The notes under the pieces: model-generated
Seen by the model: only the letters and a program-made list of their open reading frames with translations
Told to the model about the DNA's origin: nothing
Databases searched by the model: none
Shown here: positions 1-6,579 of the stretch, piece by piece
How positions within the stretch are numbered: position 1 is the stretch's first letter
Layout: every line of letters starts with the position of its first letter
NCBI GenBank assembly: GCA_015520895.1
Contig: WAPH01000011.1
Location: forward strand, 1 to 7,578
Length of the DNA: 7,578 nt
Source: Nanobdellati archaeon
GTDB taxonomy: Archaea > EX4484-52 > JAADEF01
Direction: 5' to 3'
Position numbers and translations under genes: made by a program

Positions 1-372
1 ACACCACAAGAACAATCCTGGAAATCTTTATTCCTTAAAATAATACTTAACTCAAGATATGATAGGTTAGATACACCAGTATTAGATGCTTACACATTAA
101 CTTACATAGATAAGGCAGAAGAATCTATTAAGCTTCTCTTAGACAACCCTTCTAACCTAAACCTAACAATAACCTCTATAACCGTAGAAAGCCTATCAAA
201 TCCTAATAAGTACTGCTCCTTACATCTTAACAACTCTTACATCTCACCTTTAGGCATAGCATATTATTCTTTCTCTCCAGATAACTGCTCATTCTATTGC
301 TTAGAAGGAGAGAAGTATAAGGTTATAGTTGCAACAGAATGTGGAACTTATAAGTTTGTTAGGGATTGTTAA
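1..372 (+). CDS. C-terminal part of a Cys-rich, probably exported protein (5' partial)
   Basis: The frame is open from base 1 to a TAA at 370-372, giving 123 residues without a start, so the N-terminus lies outside the window. The visible part begins with a mixed helical stretch (about residues 6-48). It then becomes beta-rich and Ser/Thr/Asn-rich. Five cysteines fall in the last 52 residues (72, 96, 100, 114 and the final residue 123). There are three N-glycosylation sequons (Asn54, Asn77, Asn95). The ending, a Gly-x-x-Tyr-x-Val pattern, then a Thr-x-Cys-Gly turn and a terminal Cys, resembles the C-terminal beta-domain of archaeal pilin-like surface proteins. That resemblance is from memory and weak. 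Paired cysteines and sequons fit an extracytoplasmic, disulfide-bonded domain. Asn is AAC in 7 of 9 cases, unlike the neighbouring genes, which prefer AAT. It converges on leuS with only two bases between the stop codons. Coding status is fairly secure; the function is unknown. Confidence 0.72.
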   Translation, partial: TPQEQSWKSLFLKIILNSRYDRLDTPVLDAYTLTYIDKAEESIKLLLDNPSNLNLTITSITVESLSNPNKYCSLHLNNSYISPLGIAYYSFSPDNCSFYCLEGEKYKVIVATECGTYKFVRDC

Positions 373-374
373 AT

Positions 375-3173
375 TTACTCAACAACAATTGCAGGTTTAA
401 AAGGTAGTGCCTTATTTGATTTTTCGTGATTTTCTGTAATTTCTAAATTAGCGTTAAATTCTTTTTCTATATACTTTTTTGCTTCATAAAGTTTTAGAAT
501 CTCGCTATCTTTACTTAAATACTCATATTCTTTTAACTTTATTATTTTGTTTATTAAACCTATTACTTCTTTTTCTCTTCCTTTAAAGAAATCTTGTTGT
601 TTCATTAAGGAAATAAGATCTTTTATATTGCGAGTTCCGGCTCCTTTTATCAATTCGTACATTTTATATTTCCAAGGCTCTGCAATAATTATAGTTATCT
701 TTTTAGGCCTAACCTTCACTATCTTTATTATTTCTCTAATATCTTTTAATAGATCTTCCAAATACTCTTCAAATTCTTCGATCTCGCTTTTATCCTCTAT
801 TTCATATTCAGGGAACTCTAAGTCATCCACACATCCTTTTTCTTTCATGACTTCTTTCCATACGTATTCAGCAAAATGAGGTAATATAGGTGATATGAGA
901 ATGGTTGCTACTTTTAATAGTTCATCCATAACGCTTTGATTTACTCTTCCTACGCTTCTTCTTAAATATCTTTTTATTAAATTATGTATCTCAAAGAATG
1001 CCACTTGAAAGGCACTTTTTGTCATAAGATTCTCGTAATATTCTCCTACTTTAAATACTATTCTACTTAATTCTTTTAAGGCCCATGCATCTTCTTGTCT
1101 GATCTCTCTAATTTTTTCTCCTTTTTTATAATACTCATTAACTACTTTAGCAAACCATTCCATTCTTTGAGTTATGCTCTTTGCAGCACTTAACTCGTAA
1201 TTTGCATCATCCAATCCAACATCCCCTGCATAAGCTGCTAAGGCTCTTATTTCTTCTATCCCGAATCTTTCAATAGCATCGCGAATTGTATAAAAATTTC
1301 CTTTACTTTTACTCATTTTTTCTCCTTCAACCATAACGTACCCGTTTACAGCAATCCCTTTTGGCGATTTTTCTTTGCCAAATATTGCAAGGTGATGGAA
1401 AAGCATCATAGTTAGATGGTTTTTTATAAGATCTTTTCCTGACACTCTTATTTCAAATCCTTTATCATACCAGTATTCAAATTCCTCTTTCATTTCTTTC
1501 AACAACTCTTCGGAAATTCCTAGTTCTAGGGCAATATTCTTTATGTCTCCTTTTCCAAGAAAGATGTAATCAAAGAATTTATCATTCAATTTTTTAACAT
1601 CTATATTATATTTTTCAGCATTCTCTAAGTATTTTGCAATAGTATAATAAGCCATATAAATTGTGGAATCGCTAAGCGATTCTATGAGTTTAGAAGGATC
1701 TTTCGGAAATCGAGTTCCTAATCCTCTGTCTCTTGTGAAGGCCCAATCCCCTAACCAATCAACAGCATCTAAAAACACAGATCTTAAATTCTCTGGATAA
1801 AATTTCATCTCTTTTATATGCTCTTTTACCTTATTCTTCCATTCTTTATCTGAATACTTTATAAACCATTGATCTTCTAAAACCTTTACAATTGCAGGTG
1901 TTAAGCATCTGCACACTACTTTTTCAGGTAAAATGTAGTATTTTACACGTATTCCTTTTCTCTCAAGTATATCAATAATCTTTTGTTTGGCTTCGCTCAC
2001 TTTCAAACCTTCTAATTCTTTCCCGAAGATGCTTTTAAGTCTACCCTCGTGAAACTCTTTTTTGTAAATTTCTTTAGTAAGAGCATCTAACACTTCTTTT
2101 TCTTTACTACTTTTGACTCCTGCTTTCTCAACAATTTCTTTTGCTGGAAAATCACCATAACCCTGTAAGGATATTAAACTAATAAGTTCGATTTCTTGAC
2201 CCTTTCCTTCTCTTTTTAAATCCAATAATGCGGCATAATCATAAGGAGCATGGGCGGGCACTGACATAACTATGCCAGTTCCTTTACTTATATCTACAAA
2301 ATCTCCATGATATATTTTTACTTTTTTTCCGTTAATTAAGTTTTTTACTTCTTTTTCTAATAATTCCTCTCCTTTTATCTTTGCAATTTCCTTTCCTTTA
2401 ATTCCTTGATTTTTCAAACTTTCTACTCCTTCTTTACTTAAAATCCATTTTTCATCTCCTACTTTATAAACTTTATAAACTGCCTCCTTATTAATCCAGA
2501 GATTAGTTACTCCCCATGTAGTTTCTGGTCTGAAGGTCATAGCCATTAAATATACTTTAGGCTCTAACTCGAATTTAATTAAACTCACTTCTTCGGGTAC
2601 TATGCCTTCTCCTTCACTTCTATCATGATCTCCTAATGCATGTTTGCACTTAGGGCAATAAACTACAGGATGTTTGCCTTTATAAATAAACCCTCTTTCA
2701 TATAACTTATTATACTGCCATTTGACAAAAGCGTCATAAGGAGGATTGAGTTCAGTAGTAATAAAACTTCTTCTCCAATCAGCACTATAGCCTATTGCCA
2801 TTAAATCTTCTTTTGCAGCTTTTGAGAAGAATTCTACCCAATATTTAGCATCCTTGAATTTTTCTATTTCTTTTACACCCATTTTTTTAAGCATTTCTAT
2901 TTGCTTGGGCTCTCCTTCTTTTATTCTTTCAGCAGCAGCAGCTATTGGTTGTCCTGTGGCATGAAAACCTTGTGCTAATAAAACGTTCTTTCCTCTTAAT
3001 CTCATGAACCTTGCAATTATATCTGCCTTTAATGCTGTGAATAAATGCCCTATATGCAAATAACCGTTAATGTATGGATAAGGAAAATTTACAAAGAATT
3101 TTTCTTTATTGTGGTCTGGTTCAGCAACATATTCTTTTAAAACATACTTTCTTATTTTTTCATTAAAGCTCAT
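375..3173 (-). CDS. leuS: Leucyl-tRNA synthetase, archaeal type
   Basis: This class Ia enzyme activates leucine with ATP and charges tRNA-Leu in the cytoplasm. The product is 932 residues, close to archaeal LeuRS length. The HIGH motif is at residues 40-43, preceded by PYPYIN, and KMSKS is at 619-623. The CP1 editing domain is present, with its Thr-rich loop (TFRPETTWGV, 213-222) and the GTG...VPAHAPYD segment whose Asp312 is the conserved editing residue. CPKC (173-176) and a CRC pair (421, 423) may form a zinc knuckle. VSGKDLI, just before KMSKS, and the C-terminal ending LPFKPAIVVE are typical of archaeal LeuRS. Start choice: the frame can be extended to a TTG at 3194, adding seven residues. 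The ATG at 3173 is preferred because a TATA-like box is centred about 27 bases upstream, which suits a leaderless message. No truncation or split is seen. It is divergent from rtcB (53 bp) and convergent with the upstream partial gene. Confidence 0.97.
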   Translation of the reverse strand: MSFNEKIRKYVLKEYVAEPDHNKEKFFVNFPYPYINGYLHIGHLFTALKADIIARFMRLRGKNVLLAQGFHATGQPIAAAAERIKEGEPKQIEMLKKMGVKEIEKFKDAKYWVEFFSKAAKEDLMAIGYSADWRRSFITTELNPPYDAFVKWQYNKLYERGFIYKGKHPVVYCPKCKHALGDHDRSEGEGIVPEEVSLIKFELEPKVYLMAMTFRPETTWGVTNLWINKEAVYKVYKVGDEKWILSKEGVESLKNQGIKGKEIAKIKGEELLEKEVKNLINGKKVKIYHGDFVDISKGTGIVMSVPAHAPYDYAALLDLKREGKGQEIELISLISLQGYGDFPAKEIVEKAGVKSSKEKEVLDALTKEIYKKEFHEGRLKSIFGKELEGLKVSEAKQKIIDILERKGIRVKYYILPEKVVCRCLTPAIVKVLEDQWFIKYSDKEWKNKVKEHIKEMKFYPENLRSVFLDAVDWLGDWAFTRDRGLGTRFPKDPSKLIESLSDSTIYMAYYTIAKYLENAEKYNIDVKKLNDKFFDYIFLGKGDIKNIALELGISEELLKEMKEEFEYWYDKGFEIRVSGKDLIKNHLTMMLFHHLAIFGKEKSPKGIAVNGYVMVEGEKMSKSKGNFYTIRDAIERFGIEEIRALAAYAGDVGLDDANYELSAAKSITQRMEWFAKVVNEYYKKGEKIREIRQEDAWALKELSRIVFKVGEYYENLMTKSAFQVAFFEIHNLIKRYLRRSVGRVNQSVMDELLKVATILISPILPHFAEYVWKEVMKEKGCVDDLEFPEYEIEDKSEIEEFEEYLEDLLKDIREIIKIVKVRPKKITIIIAEPWKYKMYELIKGAGTRNIKDLISLMKQQDFFKGREKEVIGLINKIIKLKEYEYLSKDSEILKLYEAKKYIEKEFNANLEITENHEKSNKALPFKPAIVVE

Positions 3174-3195
3174 AATCTTATCATTTTTAAGCAAC

Positions 3196-3204
3196 TATTT
3201 TAAA
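3196..3204 (-). promoter_or_regulatory. TATA-like box of leuS
   Basis: On the minus strand this reads TTTAAAATA, preceded by an A-run that could serve as the BRE. Its centre lies about 27 bases from the A of the ATG at 3173, the usual archaeal distance from TATA box to transcription start. No Shine-Dalgarno sequence precedes the ATG, so a leaderless transcript is likely. It overlaps the candidate box of the divergent rtcB. Assigned from spacing and composition only, in a very AT-rich background. Confidence 0.5.
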
Positions 3205-3206
3205 TT
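3198..3206 (+). promoter_or_regulatory. TATA-like box of rtcB
   Basis: The sequence TTTTAAATT is centred about 25 bases before the rtcB ATG, with no Shine-Dalgarno sequence between, consistent with a leaderless transcript. Its core, TTTAAA (3199-3204), is a perfect palindrome and also forms the core of the leuS box on the other strand. One element may therefore serve both divergent genes. The AT-rich background makes a chance match possible. Confidence 0.48.
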
Positions 3207-3226
3207 TTTTTATTACTTTTACATTT

Positions 3227-4660
3227 ATGGAACTTAAAAAAATAAATGACTTTCTTTGGAAGTTACCAAAAACAAACGGCATGAAAGTTGATGGTATTGT
3301 TTTTTCCAGCGAAAAGTTATTAGAGGTGATTAAAAAAGATAGAACATTATGGCAACTTAAGAATGTCGCATCTTTAGAAGGAATTGTTAAAAATGCTGTT
3401 GCTATGCCTGATGCTCACGAAGGATATGGTTTTCCAATTGGCGGTGTAGGGGCTTTTGATGTGAAAGAACAAGGCATAATAAGCCCAGGAGGGGTAGGTT
3501 TTGATATAAATTGCGGTGTTAGGTTGCTTAGAACTAACCTTGTGTTTGAGGACATTAAAGAAGTTAAAACAAAACTTATTGACGCATTCTTTAAAAATGT
3601 GCCTTCAGGTTTGGGTAGTGAGGCTAAAATAAAATTTAGTAAATCTGAATTAGAGGAAATTGCTGTAAGAGGCATGGATTATGTTATAGAACAAGGTTTT
3701 GGATGGAAAAAAGATAAAGATTATGTGGAAGAGAAGGGTAGTATTAAGCAGGCTTCTATAGATTATATTTCGGAAAAAGCAAAGGAACGTGGTAAAGTTC
3801 AAATAGGTAGTTTAGGAAGTGGAAATCATTTTTTAGAATTGCAGATTGTTGAGAAAGTATTTGACCAAAATATTAGTAAACAACTTCATATTCAAGAAGG
3901 TCAAGTTATGGTAATGATACATACGGGATCACGAGGTTTTGGTCACCAGATAGCATCTGATTTTCTGAAAGAGATGGAAAAACACGTTGATATATCTTCT
4001 TTACCAGATCGAGAGTTAGTTAGCGTACCTTTTGAAAGCGAAATAGGTCAAAGATATTTTTTAAGTATGAACGCAGCAGCAAATTTTGCTTTTTCTAACA
4101 GACAACTTATAACTCATTGGGTAAGAGAAAGTTTTGAGAAGATTTTAGATCAAGATGCAAAATCCTTAGATCTTTCTATTATTTATGATGTAACCCACAA
4201 TATGGCAAAAATCGAGAACTATTTTGTTGAAGGAGAAAAAAGGAAACTTGTAGTGCATCGAAAAGGTGCTACCAGGAGTCTATATAAAAGACATTATTTG
4301 CTTAAAGATTCTCCTTATTATTATATTGGACAGCCCGTTATCATTCCTGGGAGCATGGGTACTGCTAGTTATTTGCTTATAGGAGGTAAAAGAGCAGAAG
4401 AGTTAAGTTTTAACTCAACAGCTCATGGAGCAGGTAGGATTATGTCTAGAAGTAAAGCGATAAAAACTTTATCTAAAGCCAATATAGAGAGAGAATTGAG
4501 GAATAAGGGTGTATATCTTAGATCTAGTTCTTGGAGAGGTGTTGTAGAAGAAGCACCTCAAGCTTATAAAGATGTTGATGAAGTAGTGAAAGTAAGCCAT
4601 GCTCTAAATATAGCAACCATTGTTGCTAGACTAAAACCAATAGGTGTAGTAAAAGGATAA
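3227..4660 (+). CDS. rtcB: RNA-splicing ligase RtcB
   Basis: RtcB joins RNA ends carrying a 2',3'-cyclic phosphate or 3'-phosphate to 5'-OH ends, using GTP and Mn2+. In archaea it ligates tRNA exon halves after intron removal. The product is 477 residues, full archaeal length with no intein. All key residues are visible: Asp93 and Cys96 in GFDINCG, Asn200-His201 and Glu204 in GSGNHFLE, His232 in HTGSRG, His323 in DVTHN, and the histidine that becomes guanylylated, His399, in STAHGAGR. The family signature PDAHEGYGFPIGG is at 61-73, and the C-terminus ends in the usual PIGVVKG. The ATG start is supported by a TATA-like box about 25 bases upstream. The usual activator, archease, is not in the window. 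It diverges from leuS and converges on the secreted coiled-coil gene with a 13 bp gap. Confidence 0.98.
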   Translation: MELKKINDFLWKLPKTNGMKVDGIVFSSEKLLEVIKKDRTLWQLKNVASLEGIVKNAVAMPDAHEGYGFPIGGVGAFDVKEQGIISPGGVGFDINCGVRLLRTNLVFEDIKEVKTKLIDAFFKNVPSGLGSEAKIKFSKSELEEIAVRGMDYVIEQGFGWKKDKDYVEEKGSIKQASIDYISEKAKERGKVQIGSLGSGNHFLELQIVEKVFDQNISKQLHIQEGQVMVMIHTGSRGFGHQIASDFLKEMEKHVDISSLPDRELVSVPFESEIGQRYFLSMNAAANFAFSNRQLITHWVRESFEKILDQDAKSLDLSIIYDVTHNMAKIENYFVEGEKRKLVVHRKGATRSLYKRHYLLKDSPYYYIGQPVIIPGSMGTASYLLIGGKRAEELSFNSTAHGAGRIMSRSKAIKTLSKANIERELRNKGVYLRSSSWRGVVEEAPQAYKDVDEVVKVSHALNIATIVARLKPIGVVKG

Positions 4661-4675
4661 AAAGAAAAAGTTTTT
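4659..4675. terminator. Oligo-T tracts between two convergent genes
   Basis: The 13 bp gap between the rtcB stop and the opposing stop is almost pure purine on the plus strand. Read on the minus strand it gives T5 tracts at 4669-4665 and 4663-4659, followed by T4 at 4654-4651. This fits archaeal intrinsic termination, which uses U-tracts without a hairpin. For rtcB, a T5 at 4671-4675 follows the stop directly and more T-rich sequence continues into the opposing gene. I saw no stem-loop. Confidence 0.45.
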
Positions 4676-5765
4676 AGCCGAATACTAACATGCTCCACCA
4701 AGGTTTCTTTTCTTCTTCTATTTCCCCATTTATTGCATTAACTTTTAAATTCATTTTAATTTTTACAGGTATGATCCCTAGTAATCTTCCTTTATCTTCC
4801 CCTTCCACTACATAAACAGGTTCATTATCTTTCACTTCTAAAGTGATATTTTTTATATGATCTAATTTTTTAACTTTTTCTTTTATCTTTATTGGTTCTA
4901 CTTTAATGGGAGTATTATTTATAGTTAACCCGTGAGTAGGATCTACCTTCACCTTTCCTTTTACTTTAACTTCTATTTCTTTATTCTTGATTTTTACTTC
5001 TCCTCTTTTTACTACAACACTTATGTTTTTATCTTCGTCTACTACTATTTCTGCATCAGAGATATTAACTTTCTCACCTTCTATCTCTACCTCACCAGGA
5101 GTTATTGTTATAGATACGTTAAGTTGTTGAGCCATAATCTTTAGTTGTTGTCTTGTTCTTTCTAACTCTTCTTTAAGTATCCTAATTTCTTCCTTTAATT
5201 TTCTTATCTCTTCTTCTACATCTTCTTTTGTTCTTTTATCTTTCTCATTTTTACATATGATCATAAGTTTTTCTATCTCTTTTTTAATTTCTGCAGAACC
5301 ATTGTTTTTATATGTTTCTTTTAGCTTTTCTAATTTTTTACATGCATCTACATCCTCTTTAGCGTTGTTTGAGCATAAATGGTTGTATTTCATTTCTAAC
5401 TCAAGTTGTAATTTTTTATCATTTTTTTCTTTTGCTATTTCTATTTCCTTTTTTATCTCATCACAATCGCTTTTAAACTTTATTATTTGCATAAATACAT
5501 TGCTTTCGTTATCTTTAGGTGCTTTTACACATTTATATTCGTATTCTCTTTCTAACTCTAATGCTATCTCTTTTTTCCCTTCTTGTTTGGCTTTTTCTAT
5601 TTCTATTTCTAAAGAACCGCAGTCATCTATGTTTATTGAAGTTTCAAAACTTGCTTCTTCTTGAGTAACGTTGCTTACCTGTGCTAAATTAAAAGAAAAA
5701 GCAACAGGTATCAACATAATTGCGATTACTACTATTTCTATCTTTTTTAAAGTGCTTGCTGCCAT
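4674..5765 (-). CDS. Secreted protein with three Cys-bounded helical hairpins, coiled coil and beta-rich C-terminus
   Basis: I do not recognise a named family. The product is 363 residues. It begins with a signal peptide or anchor: Lys7-Lys8, then a hydrophobic run at 11-25, with possible cleavage near residues 24-28. Three related segments follow, each opening and closing with Cys: Cys49-Cys79, Cys101-Cys131 and Cys142-Cys171. Each looks like two charged helices around a polar turn (near 61-66, 113-118 and 154-159). These are the only cysteines, so three hairpin-closing disulfides are likely. Residues about 180-215 form a heptad-like coiled coil (IRKLKEEIRILKEEL). Residues 216-310 alternate beta-strand style. 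The C-terminus has YVVEG, LLGIIPV and KPWW, PepSY-like in outline. Eight N-glycosylation sequons support export. The ATG at 5765 is chosen over the one at 5843: it starts a proper signal peptide and has a TATA-like box 26-27 bases upstream. A cell-surface structural or adhesion role is only a guess. Confidence 0.85.
   Translation of the reverse strand: MAASTLKKIEIVVIAIMLIPVAFSFNLAQVSNVTQEEASFETSINIDDCGSLEIEIEKAKQEGKKEIALELEREYEYKCVKAPKDNESNVFMQIIKFKSDCDEIKKEIEIAKEKNDKKLQLELEMKYNHLCSNNAKEDVDACKKLEKLKETYKNNGSAEIKKEIEKLMIICKNEKDKRTKEDVEEEIRKLKEEIRILKEELERTRQQLKIMAQQLNVSITITPGEVEIEGEKVNISDAEIVVDEDKNISVVVKRGEVKIKNKEIEVKVKGKVKVDPTHGLTINNTPIKVEPIKIKEKVKKLDHIKNITLEVKDNEPVYVVEGEDKGRLLGIIPVKIKMNLKVNAINGEIEEEKKPWWSMLVFG
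4736..4862 (-). other. PepSY-like C-terminal segment with LLGIIPV (within the secreted protein)
   Basis: The coding region for about residues 302-343 of the secreted protein contains PVYVVEG, then KGRLLGIIPVKIK and a final strand running into NGEIEEEKKPWW. The order (strand, short turn, strand, then Asn/Asp-Gly-Glu turn) recalls the beta-hairpin of PepSY-type domains, where a strand ends in an 'aspartate-x-x-x-Gly-Glu' turn. No clear PepSY helix precedes it, so this is a resemblance only. A Trp-Trp pair close to the C-terminus could sit at a membrane or protein interface. Confidence 0.3.
5252..5621 (-). repeat. Three degenerate Cys-bounded protein repeats (within the secreted protein)
   Basis: Codons for residues 49-171 hold three copies of a segment of about 30 residues: C-x29-C, C-x29-C and C-x28-C. 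Copies 1 and 2 align well without gaps. They share Asp-Cys at the start, Glu-Ile-Glu and Ala-Lys in the first helix, a Lys-Lys turn, Leu-Glu-Leu-Glu in the second helix, and a Tyr four residues before the closing Cys. Copy 3 keeps the spacing but less of the sequence. The linkers are 21 and 10 residues. The DNA is not obviously repetitive, so the duplication is old. Confidence 0.65.
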
Positions 5766-5786
5766 GTTACTAAATTTGTAAGTAGG

Positions 5787-5795
5787 CTTTAAAAA
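5787..5795 (-). promoter_or_regulatory. TATA-like box of the secreted-protein gene
   Basis: On the minus strand this reads TTTTTAAAG, with A-rich sequence just upstream. Its centre is 26-27 bases from the ATG at 5765. This spacing supports that ATG as the true start and a leaderless message. It would lie inside the coding region if the longer frame from 5843 were used. Confidence 0.45.
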
Positions 5796-5815
5796 TTTTA
5801 CGGATTTTATAACAC

Positions 5816-5826
5816 TTATATATAAA
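5816..5826 (+). promoter_or_regulatory. TATA box upstream of the 245-residue protein gene
   Basis: TTATATATAAA is a near-ideal archaeal TATA element and the most recognisable one in the window. Its centre is only about 21 bases before the ATG at 5842, a little short for a leaderless start at that ATG. A weaker box (TTTTATAAC, 5805-5813) lies farther upstream and would start transcription about 8 bases before the ATG. Which one is used cannot be told from sequence. Confidence 0.5.
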
Positions 5827-5832
5827 AATTGT

Positions 5833-5837
5833 GGTGA
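5833..5837 (+). promoter_or_regulatory. Possible Shine-Dalgarno sequence GGTGA
   Basis: GGTGA ends four bases before the ATG at 5842 and matches the core of the archaeal anti-Shine-Dalgarno complement (GGAGGTGATC). It is the only start in the window with such a site. Its use would require transcription to begin at or upstream of about 5833, favouring the farther TATA candidate at 5805-5813. Confidence 0.35.
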
Positions 5838-5841
5838 AAAC

Positions 5842-6579
5842 ATGCCTTCTGTTATTCTTAATAAATGGAGCGAAATAGTACAAACTTATAAGAGGTATAT
5901 TATTGAAGGAGGAGAAATACCTTCTTTAGAGGAATTTTATCACTCTTTAAATATTAATCGTGTGAATTACTTACTTAAAGAATTTAAGGGATTGTTAGAA
6001 GAGACTTTTCTTTTAGAACCTTATGCACAAATTTTATACGAACCTAACTTAGAACTGATAAAATCTGTTTTTTATTTACCTCCTGAAAATCATCTTTCAG
6101 GCATTATAACTTATGTTATTTTTGTATCTAACGAGAATGAAAAAAATGCGTTGGGATACTCTATTGCTGCATGGATCGCCCAATCTTATCCTTTAAGAGT
6201 GCTTAATCCGGAGAGAAAGGGCAGATTTATTCTTTATAATCATACGCGAGGAGAAATACATGTTGAAGAACATCGAAATTTAAATGAAATTTTTAAGAGA
6301 GACTATGTTACCTCTGCGTTGATATTTCCTGATTTGGAACAATACCCTTTATTTATATTTGTAGGAAGGAATGCAGAGAGACTTTATATGGATTTTCTTT
6401 ATAAAGAGATACCTACGAGGATAGAAGTAAGTAATAAAGATAATATGAATAAATTCTTTAATCTTCCAAAGATGTTAGAGAATACGTATAATAAAATTGC
6501 TCATGATTTCAGAGATGAGAAGCAAAGAGAGAGAGCTCAAAATGTATATGAGATACTCATACGAGGTATTGCTTATTAA
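5842..6579 (+). CDS. Unrecognised 245-residue protein, possible HTH N-terminus
   Basis: I do not recognise this family. There is no signal peptide, no membrane segment and no cysteine, so it is probably cytoplasmic. Residues 8-55 look helical. The stretch 24-48 (GGEIPSLEEFYHSLNINRV...) has the outline of a helix-turn-helix: Gly-x-x-Pro-Ser before one helix, a short Asn-Ile-Asn turn, then a second helix. This is a weak pattern match. From about residue 88 it alternates strands (ITYVIFVS 88-95, RFILYNH 128-134, EIHVEE 138-143, SALIFPD 158-164, LFIFVGRN 170-177, TRIEVS 192-197) with helices, an alpha/beta domain. The last 35 residues form a charged helix. It diverges from the secreted-protein gene (76 bp apart from that gene's ATG at 5765) and overlaps the 3' end of tatD by 23 bp. 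Start: ATG with a TATA box and a GGTGA upstream. Coding status is good; function is unknown. Confidence 0.82.
   Translation: MPSVILNKWSEIVQTYKRYIIEGGEIPSLEEFYHSLNINRVNYLLKEFKGLLEETFLLEPYAQILYEPNLELIKSVFYLPPENHLSGIITYVIFVSNENEKNALGYSIAAWIAQSYPLRVLNPERKGRFILYNHTRGEIHVEEHRNLNEIFKRDYVTSALIFPDLEQYPLFIFVGRNAERLYMDFLYKEIPTRIEVSNKDNMNKFFNLPKMLENTYNKIAHDFRDEKQRERAQNVYEILIRGIAY

Noticed and set aside
547..879. Plus-strand open frame of 110 codons inside leuS
   Set aside because: It lies opposite well-conserved LeuRS C-terminal coding sequence, with Ser/Phe/Ile shadow composition and no start signals.
3415..3675. Minus-strand open frame of 86 codons inside rtcB
   Set aside because: It overlaps the most conserved part of RtcB, including the Cys96 motif, and has no independent coding evidence.
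4932..5144. Plus-strand open frame of 70 codons rich in Tyr and Phe
   Set aside because: It is antisense to the beta-rich part of the secreted protein, and its composition is that of a reverse-complement shadow.
5257..5664. Plus-strand open frame of 135 codons opposite the hairpin protein
   Set aside because: Its Ser/Phe/Ile-rich product mirrors the Lys/Glu-rich codons of the true gene. The frame has no promoter, and the minus-strand protein has a signal peptide and repeat structure.
5766..5843. N-terminal extension of the secreted protein to an ATG at 5843
   Set aside because: It would bury the signal peptide 26 residues in, cover the TATA-like box, and share a CATG with the opposing gene's start. 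The ATG at 5765 explains all signals better.
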